The notes beneath the pieces were generated by a model. That model was not told the origin of the DNA. It worked only from the letters and a program-made list of their open reading frames with translations, and ran no database searches. A stretch of DNA of 64,000 bases from Jiella sonneratiae. GTDB lineage: Bacteria; Pseudomonadota; Alphaproteobacteria; Rhizobiales; Rhizobiaceae. The position numbers and the translations under genes were made by a program. Location of the stretch: assembly GCF_017353515.1 (NCBI RefSeq), contig NZ_JAFMPY010000004.1, forward strand, positions 62,001 through 126,000, in the 5' to 3' direction. Position 1 is the first letter of the stretch. The number at the start of each line of letters is the position of its first letter. This document shows, piece after piece, positions 18,778 to 27,603 of the stretch.

Positions 18778-18835
18778 GAAGCTATTTTCCCCGATGATCG
18801 CCGGCGCGCTTCGAGAAGAACGCCGGCCGGCGGCC

Positions 18836-20281
18836 TCAGCGCACCAGGATGTTCTTGAACTGCCAGGGGTCCTTTTCGTCGATGTCCTCGGGGAAGAGGC
18901 CCGGCCGGTCCACCAGCGGCGTCCAGTTGGTGTAGTAGCCCTTGACCGGGCCGAGATAGGGCATCTGCACCTCGAGGCAGCGCCGGTAGTCCATCTCGTC
19001 GGCCTCGACGATGCCGGCCTCCGGATTCTCCAGCGCCCAGACCATGCCGGCGAGCACCGCCGAGGTCACCTGCAGGCCGGTGGCGTTCTGATAGGGCGCG
19101 AGCTGGCGGGTCTCCTCGATCGACAGCTGCGAGCCGTACCAGTAGGCGTTCTTCTCGTGGCCGTAGAGCAGCACCCCGAGCTCGTCGATGCCGTCGACGA
19201 TCTCGTTCTCGTCGAGGACGTGGAGCTCGGGCTGGATCTTGCCGGCGGCGCCGAACAGCTCGTGCAGCGACAGCACCGCGTCGTTGGCGGGATGATAGGC
19301 GTAGTGCGCGGTCGGCCGGAAGGTGACCTCGCCGTCCTTGTTGGTGTGGGTGAAATAGTCGGCGATCGAGATCGACTCGTTGTGCGTCACCAGGAAGCCG
19401 TACTGCGCGCCCGGCGTCGGGCACCAGGAACGCACGCGGGTGTTCGCGCCGGGCTGTTCGAGGAAGATCGCCGCCTGGCAGCCCTTCTTGTGGCGGTGGG
19501 CGTTCTTCGGCATCCACTTCTCGTGGGTGCCCCAGCCGAGCTCGGAGGGCTGCATGCCTTCCGACAGGAAGCCCTCGACCGACCAGGTGTTCCAGAACAC
19601 GTTCATCGGCTTCGGATGCTTGGCGCGCTGGGTGTCGCGCTCGGCGATGTGGACGCCCTTGACGCCCGCCTTCTTCATCAGCTTGGCCCAGCCGTCGCGG
19701 TCGTCGAAGGACGGCTCGTCGAAATCCATGCCGGTTTCCTTGGCGATGTCGACGAGCGCCTGCTTGACGAACCAGGAGACCATGCCGGGATTGGCGCCGC
19801 AGCAGGAGACGGCGGTGGTGCCGCCGGGGTTCTTGCGCTTCTCCTTGCGCACCGTCTCGCGCAGCGCATAGTTCGTGCGCTCGGCATTCGACATGTTCTT
19901 GTCGAAATAGAAGCCGAGCCAGGGCTCGACCACGGTGTCGATGTAGAGGACGCCGAGCTCGCGGCAGAGCCGGATGAGGTCGAGCGAGCCGGTGTCGACC
20001 GACAGGTTGACGCAGAAGCCCTGTCCCTCGCCGGCGGTCAGCAGCGGCGTCAAGAGTTCCTCGTAGTTCTTGCGCGTCACCGCCTCGTGGACGAAGCGGA
20101 TGCCGCGCTCGTCGAGCAGCGCGCGGTCCCTGTCGTCCGGATCGACCACCACGAAACGGCTGCGGTCGAAGTCGAAATGCCGTTCGATCAGCGGCAGCGT
20201 GCCCTTGCCGATCGAGCCGAAGCCGATCATCACGACGGGGCCGGAAATCTTGGCGTGGACCGGATGCTGGTGCTCAGCCAT
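18836..20281 (-). CDS. hss: Homospermidine synthase
   Basis: A 481-residue NAD-dependent enzyme that makes sym-homospermidine from putrescine (or spermidine plus putrescine), a major polyamine of rhizobia and relatives. The Rossmann motif is GFGSIGKGTLP near residue 18. Further family blocks are GANPGMVSWFVKQAL, TPGAQYGFLVTHNE and AYHPANDAVLSLHE. Length matches Blastochloris and rhizobial HSS (about 477-482). I use the ATG at 20281, 12 bases after AAAGGAG; an in-frame TTG at 20293 touches that Shine-Dalgarno and is unlikely. Confidence 0.96.
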   Translation of the reverse strand: MAEHQHPVHAKISGPVVMIGFGSIGKGTLPLIERHFDFDRSRFVVVDPDDRDRALLDERGIRFVHEAVTRKNYEELLTPLLTAGEGQGFCVNLSVDTGSLDLIRLCRELGVLYIDTVVEPWLGFYFDKNMSNAERTNYALRETVRKEKRKNPGGTTAVSCCGANPGMVSWFVKQALVDIAKETGMDFDEPSFDDRDGWAKLMKKAGVKGVHIAERDTQRAKHPKPMNVFWNTWSVEGFLSEGMQPSELGWGTHEKWMPKNAHRHKKGCQAAIFLEQPGANTRVRSWCPTPGAQYGFLVTHNESISIADYFTHTNKDGEVTFRPTAHYAYHPANDAVLSLHELFGAAGKIQPELHVLDENEIVDGIDELGVLLYGHEKNAYWYGSQLSIEETRQLAPYQNATGLQVTSAVLAGMVWALENPEAGIVEADEMDYRRCLEVQMPYLGPVKGYYTNWTPLVDRPGLFPEDIDEKDPWQFKNILVR

Positions 20282-20627
20282 GTTCGCTCTCAACTCCTTT
20301 GGCGGGCGCGCGGCCGCAGGTCGGAACCCCGACGCGCGCGTCGGGGACGGGTCGGCGCCCCGCTAGACGGTTTCGCTGTCAAATAAAAGCGAATTGTCCG
20401 CTTCAACCCGAAAAGCGCCGGCATCGGCGCCATGCTCGGGCCGGCAGCCGGGCCCCCGGCCGACGAGGCGCCGCGGGGCGGCCGGCATCTTCGAAGTGCC
20501 GGCAATGTTTTAATCGATTGGGGAGCGCCCGCCCGTCTGGACGGCCGGCCGATATGTCGACAAAAGAAACCCCAAGCATCCAGGAAGGATGCCCGATCCC
20601 TGTCGTCTGCCGAAGGACACCGACATC
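20282..20627. promoter_or_regulatory. Divergent promoter region, hss / class I aldolase
   Basis: This 346-base divergent gap encodes nothing convincing. An AT-rich core around 20370-20400 contains TTGACA on the minus strand (20377-20382), a plausible -35 element for hss, though no good -10 hexamer follows at normal spacing. A second AT-rich patch near 20506-20516 precedes the aldolase. An ATG at 20589 is in frame with the aldolase, but AGGAAGG abuts it directly, so the ATG at 20628 is preferred. Confidence 0.5.
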
Positions 20628-21539
20628 ATGCACAGAACCGAGGTCGTACGGAACATTCTCTCCTGGTACGAAGGCGAGACTCCAGGACTGAAGAGCAACC
20701 TCTCGCGGCTCTTGATGCACGGGCGGCTCGGCGGCACCGGCCGCATGGTCATCCTGCCGGTCGACCAGGGCTTCGAACACGGCCCGGCGCGCTCCTTCGC
20801 GCCCAATCCGGCCGCCTACGATCCGCACTATCTCTACGAACTCGCGATCGAATCGGGCGTCTCGGGCTATGCCGCGCCGCTCGGCCTCTTGGAACAGGGC
20901 GCCGACACCTTCGCCGGCGAGGTGCCGCTGATCCTTAAGGTCAACAGCGGCAATTCGCTGGTCTCGAACAACGACCAGGCGCTGACCGGCACCGTCGACG
21001 ACGCGATGCGCCTCGGCTGCATCGGCGTCGGATTCACCATCTATCCGGGGTCGGAATGCTCCTACGACATGATCGAGGAGTTGCGCGACGTCAGCCACTA
21101 CGCCAAGTCGCGCGGCCTCATCTCCGTCGTCTGGTCCTATCCGCGCGGCGGCAAGGTGACCAAGGACGGCGAGACCGGCACGGACATCATCGCCTATGCC
21201 GCGCACATGGCGGCGCTGATGGGGGCGACGATCATCAAGGTGAAGCTGCCGACCGCGCACATCGATCTCGACGCGGCGAAGTCGACCTACGAGAAGTACC
21301 CGGTCGACAGCAAGAACATGGCCGGCCGCGTCAAGCACGTCATGCAGGCCGCCTTCAACGGCAAGCGCGTCGTCGTCTTCTCCGGCGGCGCCGCCAAGAA
21401 CACGCCGGAGCTCCTGGAGGAGGTCCGCGCCATCCGCGAAGGCGGCGGCAACGGCTCGATCATCGGCCGCAACTCCTTCCAGCGCCCGAAGGAAGAGGCG
21501 ATCGACCTCCTCAACCAGGTCATGGACATCTACGCCTGA
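20628..21539 (+). CDS. fbaB: Class I (DhnA-type) fructose-bisphosphate aldolase
   Basis: A 303-residue aldolase cleaving fructose-1,6-bisphosphate to dihydroxyacetone phosphate and glyceraldehyde-3-phosphate through a Schiff base, without metal. Diagnostic stretches are LPVDQGFEHGPARSFAPNP, VVWSYPRGG, TIIKVKLPTAH (Lys204 or Lys206 is the likely Schiff-base lysine) and VVFSGGAAKN. The N-terminus MHRTEVVRNILSWYEG matches rhizobial class I aldolases, and AAGGA lies ten bases before this ATG. Monocistronic in appearance; divergent from hss. Confidence 0.95.
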   Translation: MHRTEVVRNILSWYEGETPGLKSNLSRLLMHGRLGGTGRMVILPVDQGFEHGPARSFAPNPAAYDPHYLYELAIESGVSGYAAPLGLLEQGADTFAGEVPLILKVNSGNSLVSNNDQALTGTVDDAMRLGCIGVGFTIYPGSECSYDMIEELRDVSHYAKSRGLISVVWSYPRGGKVTKDGETGTDIIAYAAHMAALMGATIIKVKLPTAHIDLDAAKSTYEKYPVDSKNMAGRVKHVMQAAFNGKRVVVFSGGAAKNTPELLEEVRAIREGGGNGSIIGRNSFQRPKEEAIDLLNQVMDIYA

Positions 21540-21636
21540 GCGGGCGAGGCCGCCGCAGCGCCACGATGCCCGCGCCGCGCCGGTCAAATCGTCGCGGCGG
21601 CTGACCTTTCGTCGGGCGCCGCGCTATCCTCCGGCC

Positions 21637-22116
21637 ATGGCGATGGCGCGGATCACCGGCAGGTCCCTGGCGGGGGCGGACGAGCCCGTGAATGACGGGC
21701 GGCGGCGCTTGTGGCTCGCCGCCCTGCTGCTGCCGCTCGTCCTCCTCGCCGCGTCCGTCGCGCCGGCACCCGCCCGGGCCGCCGAACTGTTGATGTTCGA
21801 GCAGCCGGGCTGCCCGTTCTGCCGGAAATTCGACGCCGAGATCGCACCGGACTATCCGCAGAGCCGCATCGGCAGGATCGCACCGCTGCGGCGGGTGAAC
21901 ATCTGGGATGATCGCACCGGCGGCATCGCCGGCCTGACGCCGGCCGCCTTCACGCCGACCTTCGTGCTCGTCGGCGACGACGGCAGGGAGATCGGCCGGC
22001 TGGAGGGCTATCCCGGCCGCAAGTGGTTCTATCCGGAGATCGAGGCGATCCTCGACGGGCGGGAGACGCCGTCAGGCGACGCGGCGGGCCGGTCCGATGC
22101 GACGGCGGGGCGGTGA
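21637..22116 (+). CDS. Periplasmic thioredoxin-fold protein (SoxW-like)
   Basis: A 159-residue protein with an N-terminal hydrophobic segment (about 26-46, ending APARA, a likely signal peptide) and a short thioredoxin fold carrying CPFC in MFEQPGCPFCRKFDAE plus the cis-Pro region TPTFVLVGDDGREIGRLEGYPG. It probably reduces or oxidises periplasmic thiols; the partner is unknown. The ATG at 21637 is used, but a GTG at 21688 would give a more compact signal peptide. Its 3' end marks the boundary with the compositionally different stretch that follows. Confidence 0.75.
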   Translation: MAMARITGRSLAGADEPVNDGRRRLWLAALLLPLVLLAASVAPAPARAAELLMFEQPGCPFCRKFDAEIAPDYPQSRIGRIAPLRRVNIWDDRTGGIAGLTPAAFTPTFVLVGDDGREIGRLEGYPGRKWFYPEIEAILDGRETPSGDAAGRSDATAGR

Positions 22117-22552
22117 GCGCGCTATCCTCGCGTGGCGGCTTTCGACCCAACTCGGCCTTCGACATCGTCTTTGGCACTTCTCCTGAGCGGCCGTTCGTCG
22201 GCTGTTAGATAGCATCGACCCAGGGTCGGAAGCAGTTGATTTAGCTTTCGTCTCTGTTGATCTGCACTACTTCCTTTGGGTCGAAATGCGCCAACAGCCA
22301 TGCAGTTCGCCACGCTCGCGGATCCGAAGCAGACCCATATCGCGCAGCAGCTGCATGCCGCTCTGATAGGCTCGGATCCCGCGGCACGCCAGAGTTCACA
22401 ACCTGTGCTTTGAAAGGCAGCGAGCGGCTTCCTAGGCAGAGCGGGGGTGGCTCGGGCATGATGAGCGTAGGCCGTTGAAAAGGTTGGCTCACGTCTACCT
22501 TCGTGCTTTCTATGCCAGATCCGATCAAAAGGCGTGACCGCAAGAGGGCTCT
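22117..22552. other. Gap of atypical composition, no supported gene
   Basis: These 436 bases are visibly less GC-rich than their surroundings and use codons that neighbouring genes avoid. A plus-strand open frame of 50 sense codons (22261-22413, internal ATG at 22300) reads in a protein-like way but lacks a ribosome site and resembles nothing I know. It may be a remnant. No direct or inverted terminal repeats or tRNA fragment were found at the boundaries. Confidence 0.4.
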
Positions 22553-23950
22553 GTGAAAGAACGTCAGATCTCGGAAGCTGACGCGCTTGTGCTGTGCAAT
22601 CGCGCCGAGGGTCACTTCTTCGATCGTAAGGCAGCGTCGATCTCGGGCCAGAAGGTGCAGAAGATCGTGGTGGCCTTCGCGAACGCCGATGGCGGCGAGG
22701 TCGTCATTGGGATCGCTGACGACAAGGATGAGCGCGATCCCGCGAAGCGGTGGAACGGCCATGCGACGGCCGAGGACTACAATGGCCTCCTGCAAGCCCT
22801 CCACACGCTCAATCCTTCCGTCGATGTGCGGTACGAGTTCCTAAAGCATGATACCAAGGGAACCATCGCCCTCCACATCTTCGTAGAGCGCGGCGCTGAT
22901 GTGAACAAGACGGCTGACGGAAAGGTCTATTAGCGGTCTGGGGCGCAGTCCCTGCCGTTGTCGGCCGAGCAGATCACTGAGCTGGGTTTCGCCAAGGGCG
23001 CCCGCTCTTACGAGAATATGAAGCTACCGAATCTCCCGCCCGAGCAGATCGCAGATGCGTGCGAGCTGGCGTCCTTCCTAGCGGACTACTCTCCCTCGAC
23101 CGATCCGCTAGACTACGCCGTCAATCAGCACCTCATGGATATCCAAGATTGGACGCCCGTGGTAGCCGGCATCCTACTTTTCGGCGACAACCCGTCCGCG
23201 ATGATGCCCCGGAAGTGCGGGGTCCGGGTCTCGCGATATGAGACCCGCGAGGACGATCCGGAGCGTGAACACCTCAAGGAGAGCTACTACATCGAAGGTC
23301 CGGCCTATCGCCTCATCCATGCGCCGGTGGACAAGATCATCTCTATCCTATCCAGCATCTCAATGTGGGGCAGCGAGGGCTCGGAGAAGAGGGGCTACCC
23401 GCCGGAGGCAATCTGGGAGGTCTTCGTCAACGCCATCATCCATCGGGACTATTCGATTTCGGACGATGTGCATGTGACGATCTTCAATGATCGGATCGAG
23501 ATTTCCAGCCCTGGTAGGCTGCCGGGGTATGTCCGCGTCGAGAACATCTTGGACGCCCGCTTCAATCGGAACTCGAAGCTGGTGCGGTGCCTTAACCGCT
23601 ACCGCGACGCCCCCAACAAGGACATGGGCGAGGGGCTAAATACGGCCTTCCAAAAGATGAAGGAGTGGAAGCTTAAGCCCCCGATTATTTCAGAGGAGGG
23701 CAACTACATCAAGGTCGTGATCCGGCACGCTCCCTTGGCCCTGCCGACAGAGGCAATCATGAATTTTCTCGAAGCGGAGCCCGAGATCACGAATAAGCAA
23801 GCGCGGATTTTGACCGGGATCAAGTCGGAGAACGCGGTCAAGAAGGAGTTCCTAAAGCTGCGCGATCAAGGCATGATCGAGCGCGTTCCGGGGCGCGGTG
23901 GCGGTCATGCCGCCTGGAGGAAGGTCGTGGCGCCCGAGGACTTATCGTAG
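22553..23950 (+). pseudogene. AlbA_2/Schlafen-type ATP-binding protein, split by an in-frame amber codon
   Basis: Two open frames, 22553-22933 and about 22958-23950, are in the same phase and separated only by TAG at 22931-22933 (codon 127). Joined, they give a 465-residue COG2865-type protein: an N-terminal AlbA_2 (Schlafen/divergent AAA) domain (about 10-125, with NRAEGHFFDRKA and FANADGGEVVIGIAD), an HATPase_c_4-like region (EVFVNAIIHRDYS, FNDRIEISSPGRLPG) and a C-terminal winged helix. Relatives usually read Gly-x-Val-Tyr-x-Arg-x-Gly-Ala-Gln across the junction; here it is GKVY-stop-RSGAQS, so CAG (Gln) to TAG is a simple explanation. GTG start after AAGAGGG. Composition suggests horizontal acquisition. 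Confidence 0.8.
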
Positions 23951-24173
23951 GGCAGCGCCGTACCAAGGTGCTTTGCACCGGGGTGAAACAGTCGGCGGGA
24001 TCCTCCTATCATGGTTGATCGTCTAACCAGCCAGGGTCGCCCGTCGCTCGCTAAACCGCGCCGTGTAAAAACTGCTTCCCACCAAACCGGCCGCACATTT
24101 GCGTGCGTTCTCGGACAACCTTAAGCTCTCGGGATTCGCGTGAACTTCTCGGCTCTCGAACACGGAGCGGCCC
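23951..24173 (+). promoter_or_regulatory. putA upstream region
   Basis: The 223-base gap before putA contains a perfect short hairpin GGTGC-ttt-GCACC at 23968-23980, just after the Schlafen-type gene, which could be a weak terminator. GGAG precedes the putA ATG by about eight bases. No divergent Lrp/PutR-type regulator, which often accompanies putA in this order, is present. Confidence 0.4.
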
Positions 24174-27100
24174 ATGTCTGCGACTGAAGCGTCCACCCAT
24201 GCGGCTGAAGACTTTCCGCCGCCCTTCGCGCAGCCCTTCGCACCCGACGACCAGGCGGCCGTCTCCGCGCTCCTCAAGGCCTCCGAACGCTGGCCCGTCG
24301 ACGAGGACAAGGTCGACGAGCGCGCCCGCGCCTTGATCGTCGGCATCCGCAAGGCGGCCGGCGGCATCGGCGGCGTCGAGGACTTTTTGCGCGAGTTCGG
24401 CCTGTCCAGCCGCGAGGGCCTCGCCCTGATGATCCTCGCCGAGGCGCTGCTCAGGGTCCCCGACGCGGCCACCCAGGACCGGCTGATCGAGGAGAAGATC
24501 GGCGCCGGCGACTGGGCCCATCACGAAGGCGGCGAGGACCGGCTGATGACCGCCGCCTCGGCCTGGGCGCTCGGCATTTCGGCGCGGATCATCCGCCCCG
24601 GCGAGACGCCGCAGGGCGTCATGGCCGGGCTCGTCAAGCGGATCGGCGGGCCGGCGGTGCGCCAGGCGACGCGCCAGGCGATGCGCTTCCTCGGCCGGCA
24701 TTTCGTCCTCGGCGAGACCATCGAGGACGCGCTGGAGCGGGCGCGGGGCTTCGAATCCAAGGGCTACCGCCATTCCTACGACATGCTGGGCGAGGGCGCC
24801 CGGACCATGGACGACGCCGAGCGCTACTACCGGTCCTATGCCGACGCCATCGAGAAGATCGGCCGCAAGGCCGGCAACAAGACGCTGCCGGACCGGCCGG
24901 GCATCTCGGTCAAGCTCTCGGCGCTGCATCCGCGCTACCAGCCGCTGCAGCGCGAGCGCATCCTCGCCGACCTCCTGCCGAAGGTGACGGCGCTCGCGGA
25001 GAAGGCGCGCGGCTATGACCTCAACCTCACCATCGATGCGGAGGAGGCCGAGCGCCTCGAACTGTCGCTCGACGTCATCGACGCGCTGGTCCGACGCTTC
25101 GACTTCAAGGGCTGGAACGGCTTCGGCCTCGCCGTCCAGGCCTATCAGAAGCGGGCGCTGGCGGTGATCGAGCATGTCGATGCGCTCGCCGGGGCGGCCG
25201 GCATCCGCATGATGGTCCGCCTCGTCAAGGGCGCCTATTGGGACAGCGAGATCAAGCACGCCCAGGAAAAGGGCCTCGACGGCTACCCGGTCTACAGCCG
25301 CAAGCCGGCGACGGACCTGTCCTATCTCGTCTGCGCCAAGGCGCTGCTCGACCGCCGGCAGCGGCTCTATCCGCAATTTGCGACCCACAACGCGCTCACC
25401 GTCGCGACCATCCTCGAAATGGCCGGCGGCGATCCGACCGGCTTCGAGTTCCAGCGCCTGCACGGCATGGGCGAGGCGCTCTACGAGACGCTGCGGCGCT
25501 CCGGCCCGAAGCCGGTCGCCTGCCGCATCTACGCGCCGGTCGGCGGCTATCGCGACCTTCTCGCCTATCTCGTCCGGCGGCTGCTCGAAAACGGCGCCAA
25601 CTCCTCCTTCGTCGCCAAGGTCGGCGACGAGGACGTGCCGATCTCCGAACTCCTCGAACGGCCGCGCGCCCTCCTCGCGGACGGGCCGGCCCGGCATCCG
25701 AAGATCGGCCTGCCGCAGGACCTCTTCGCGCCCAGGCGCAATTCCGCCGGCATCGAGTTCGGCGACCGCCGGGCCGTCGCCAGCCTCGTCGCCGAGCGCC
25801 GCCGCATAAGGGTCGCGGGGCTTCGGGCGCGCTGCGCCGCCGACGCCGCGCAGACCGCCGGCGCCGCGCATCAGGTCGAGATCCGTTCGCCCGTCGACGG
25901 CGCCGTCCTCGGCGAAAGTCACCATCTGTCGGCCGAGGCGGCGCATGCGCTGGTCTTCGAGGCGGCGCGCCACTGCCGGGCCGCCGAGGCGGTCTCCGCC
26001 GTCCGGCGGGCCGAGATGCTGCGCAAGGCGGCGGGGCTGATGGAGGAGCGCCAGAGCGACCTCCTGGCGATCCTTTCGGCGGAAGCCGGCAAGACCCTCG
26101 ACGACGCCATCGCCGAGATCCGCGAGGCCGTCGACTTCCTGCGCTTTTATGCCGACGAGGCCGTGCGGCTTTTCGCCGCGCCGGTGAACCTTCCCGGCCC
26201 GACCGGGGAGGAGAACCGGCTCGCCTACCGCTCGCGCGGCGTCGCCGTGGCGATCTCGCCCTGGAACTTTCCGCTGGCGATCTTCACCGGCCAGGTTGCC
26301 GCGGCGCTCGCGGCGGGCAACGTCGTCATCGCCAAGCCCGCGGAGCAGACGCCGCTGATCGCCGCCCGGGCCGTCGAGATCCTGCACGAGGCGGGGTTTT
26401 TGCGCCAGCACCTTTATCTCGCGCCGGGCGACGGCAGGACCGGCGCGGCCCTGACCGCGCACCCTCAGACGGCGCTCGTCGCCTTCACCGGCTCGACGGA
26501 AACCGCCTTTGCGATCAACCGGGCGCTCGCATCCCGCGATGCGCCGATCGCGCCGCTGATCGCCGAGACCGGCGGCATCAACGCGATGATCGCCGACGCC
26601 ACCGCGCTGCCCGAACAGGTCGCCGACGACGTCGTGATGTCGGCCTTCCGCTCGGCCGGCCAGCGCTGCTCGGCGCTGCGGCTGCTGTTCCTGCAGGAGG
26701 ACGTGGCGGACCGCATTCTCGAGATGATCGCCGGCGCGGCGAAAGAACTCACCATCGGCGACCCGCGCGACCTTGCCACCGACATCGGCCCGGTGATCGA
26801 CGCCGAGCAGCTCGCCATGCTGCGCGGCCACGTCGCGCACATGGAGCGGGAGCAGACGCTGCGCTATCGCGGCGCGGTCGAAGGCGGGCTCGCGGCGAAG
26901 GGGCACTACTTCGCGCCCCACGTCGTCGAGCTCGACCGGCCGGAGGCGCTCGACCGCGAGGTCTTCGGCCCCGTCCTCCACGTCGTGCGCTGGAAGGCGA
27001 AGGACTTCGACCGGATGCTCGACGCCATCGAGGCGACCGGCTTCGGCCTGACCCTCGGCATTCACAGCCGGATAAACCAGACCGCCGAAAAAGTGATCGC

Positions 27101-27308
27101 CCGTCTGCCGGTCGGCAACGTCTATGTGAACCGAAACATCATCGGGGCGATCGTCGGCTCGCAACCTTTTGGCGGATCGGGTCTTTCCGGCACGGGACCG
27201 AAGGCCGGCGGCCCGAACTACCTCGCCCGCTTCGCTCGCGAACAGGTGATCTCGGTCAATACTGCCGCCGCGGGCGGTAACGCCAGTCTGATTGCGATGG
27301 AAGCGTAG
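24174..27308 (+). CDS. putA: Bifunctional proline dehydrogenase / P5C dehydrogenase
   Basis: A 1044-residue PutA oxidising proline to glutamate. Domains in order: alpha-helical arm (about 20-150), FAD-binding PRODH barrel (about 200-490, with GISVKLSALHPRY, VRLVKGAYWDSEIK and FEFQRLHGMGEALY) and aldehyde dehydrogenase (about 560-1030, with ISPWNFPLAIFTGQ, AETGGINAMI and catalytic Cys832 in GQRCSAL). It lacks an N-terminal ribbon-helix-helix domain and the extra C-terminal domain, so it is the minimal class that channels P5C but does not repress its own gene. Complete and uninterrupted. Confidence 0.97.
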   Translation: MSATEASTHAAEDFPPPFAQPFAPDDQAAVSALLKASERWPVDEDKVDERARALIVGIRKAAGGIGGVEDFLREFGLSSREGLALMILAEALLRVPDAATQDRLIEEKIGAGDWAHHEGGEDRLMTAASAWALGISARIIRPGETPQGVMAGLVKRIGGPAVRQATRQAMRFLGRHFVLGETIEDALERARGFESKGYRHSYDMLGEGARTMDDAERYYRSYADAIEKIGRKAGNKTLPDRPGISVKLSALHPRYQPLQRERILADLLPKVTALAEKARGYDLNLTIDAEEAERLELSLDVIDALVRRFDFKGWNGFGLAVQAYQKRALAVIEHVDALAGAAGIRMMVRLVKGAYWDSEIKHAQEKGLDGYPVYSRKPATDLSYLVCAKALLDRRQRLYPQFATHNALTVATILEMAGGDPTGFEFQRLHGMGEALYETLRRSGPKPVACRIYAPVGGYRDLLAYLVRRLLENGANSSFVAKVGDEDVPISELLERPRALLADGPARHPKIGLPQDLFAPRRNSAGIEFGDRRAVASLVAERRRIRVAGLRARCAADAAQTAGAAHQVEIRSPVDGAVLGESHHLSAEAAHALVFEAARHCRAAEAVSAVRRAEMLRKAAGLMEERQSDLLAILSAEAGKTLDDAIAEIREAVDFLRFYADEAVRLFAAPVNLPGPTGEENRLAYRSRGVAVAISPWNFPLAIFTGQVAAALAAGNVVIAKPAEQTPLIAARAVEILHEAGFLRQHLYLAPGDGRTGAALTAHPQTALVAFTGSTETAFAINRALASRDAPIAPLIAETGGINAMIADATALPEQVADDVVMSAFRSAGQRCSALRLLFLQEDVADRILEMIAGAAKELTIGDPRDLATDIGPVIDAEQLAMLRGHVAHMEREQTLRYRGAVEGGLAAKGHYFAPHVVELDRPEALDREVFGPVLHVVRWKAKDFDRMLDAIEATGFGLTLGIHSRINQTAEKVIARLPVGNVYVNRNIIGAIVGSQPFGGSGLSGTGPKAGGPNYLARFAREQVISVNTAAAGGNASLIAMEA

Positions 27309-27473
27309 CAACGACGCCACAGCAAGAATCGTGAAACCTGTGCTAGGTTACCTGCGTTAGGGCGTTTGTGGTGGCTGTCCCGTTCCTCCCACGGCGACTG
27401 TCTCCGCATCCTGACCGAGTAGCATGAGGCGGCACGCGCTTTTCCTCCCATCGCGCGCCCCGCCGATCGAGAC

Positions 27474-27516
27474 GAAGAAGAGCCCGGTGATCTCCTCCCA
27501 CACCGGGCTCTTCTTC
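27474..27516. terminator. Perfect 16-bp stem-loop, bidirectional terminator
   Basis: GAAGAAGAGCCCGGTG (27474-27489) pairs perfectly with CACCGGGCTCTTCTTC (27501-27516) around an 11-base loop. It lies in the 295-base gap between the convergent putA and alpha-hydroxyacid oxidase genes, about 165 bases past putA. The GAAGAAGAG / CTCTTCTTC arms provide a pyrimidine-rich tail in both directions. No gene was seen in this gap. Confidence 0.75.
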
Positions 27517-27603
27517 CGTCCACCCTGCCGGACTGCAATAGCCGGACGACCGGCGTCCCGTGGTCTTCTGGACCTTCCGCTCCTTCCGCCCCTTTCGACA
27601 AGT

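Noticed and set aside
22300-22413. Small 37-codon open frame in the atypical gap before the Schlafen-type gene
   Set aside because: Protein-like look but no ribosome site, no similarity I recognise, and it extends upstream without a start in good context; treated as possible remnant only.
24051-27320. 1089-residue minus-strand open frame opposite putA
   Set aside because: Antisense of a complete, motif-rich PutA; no ribosome site, no recognisable domain.
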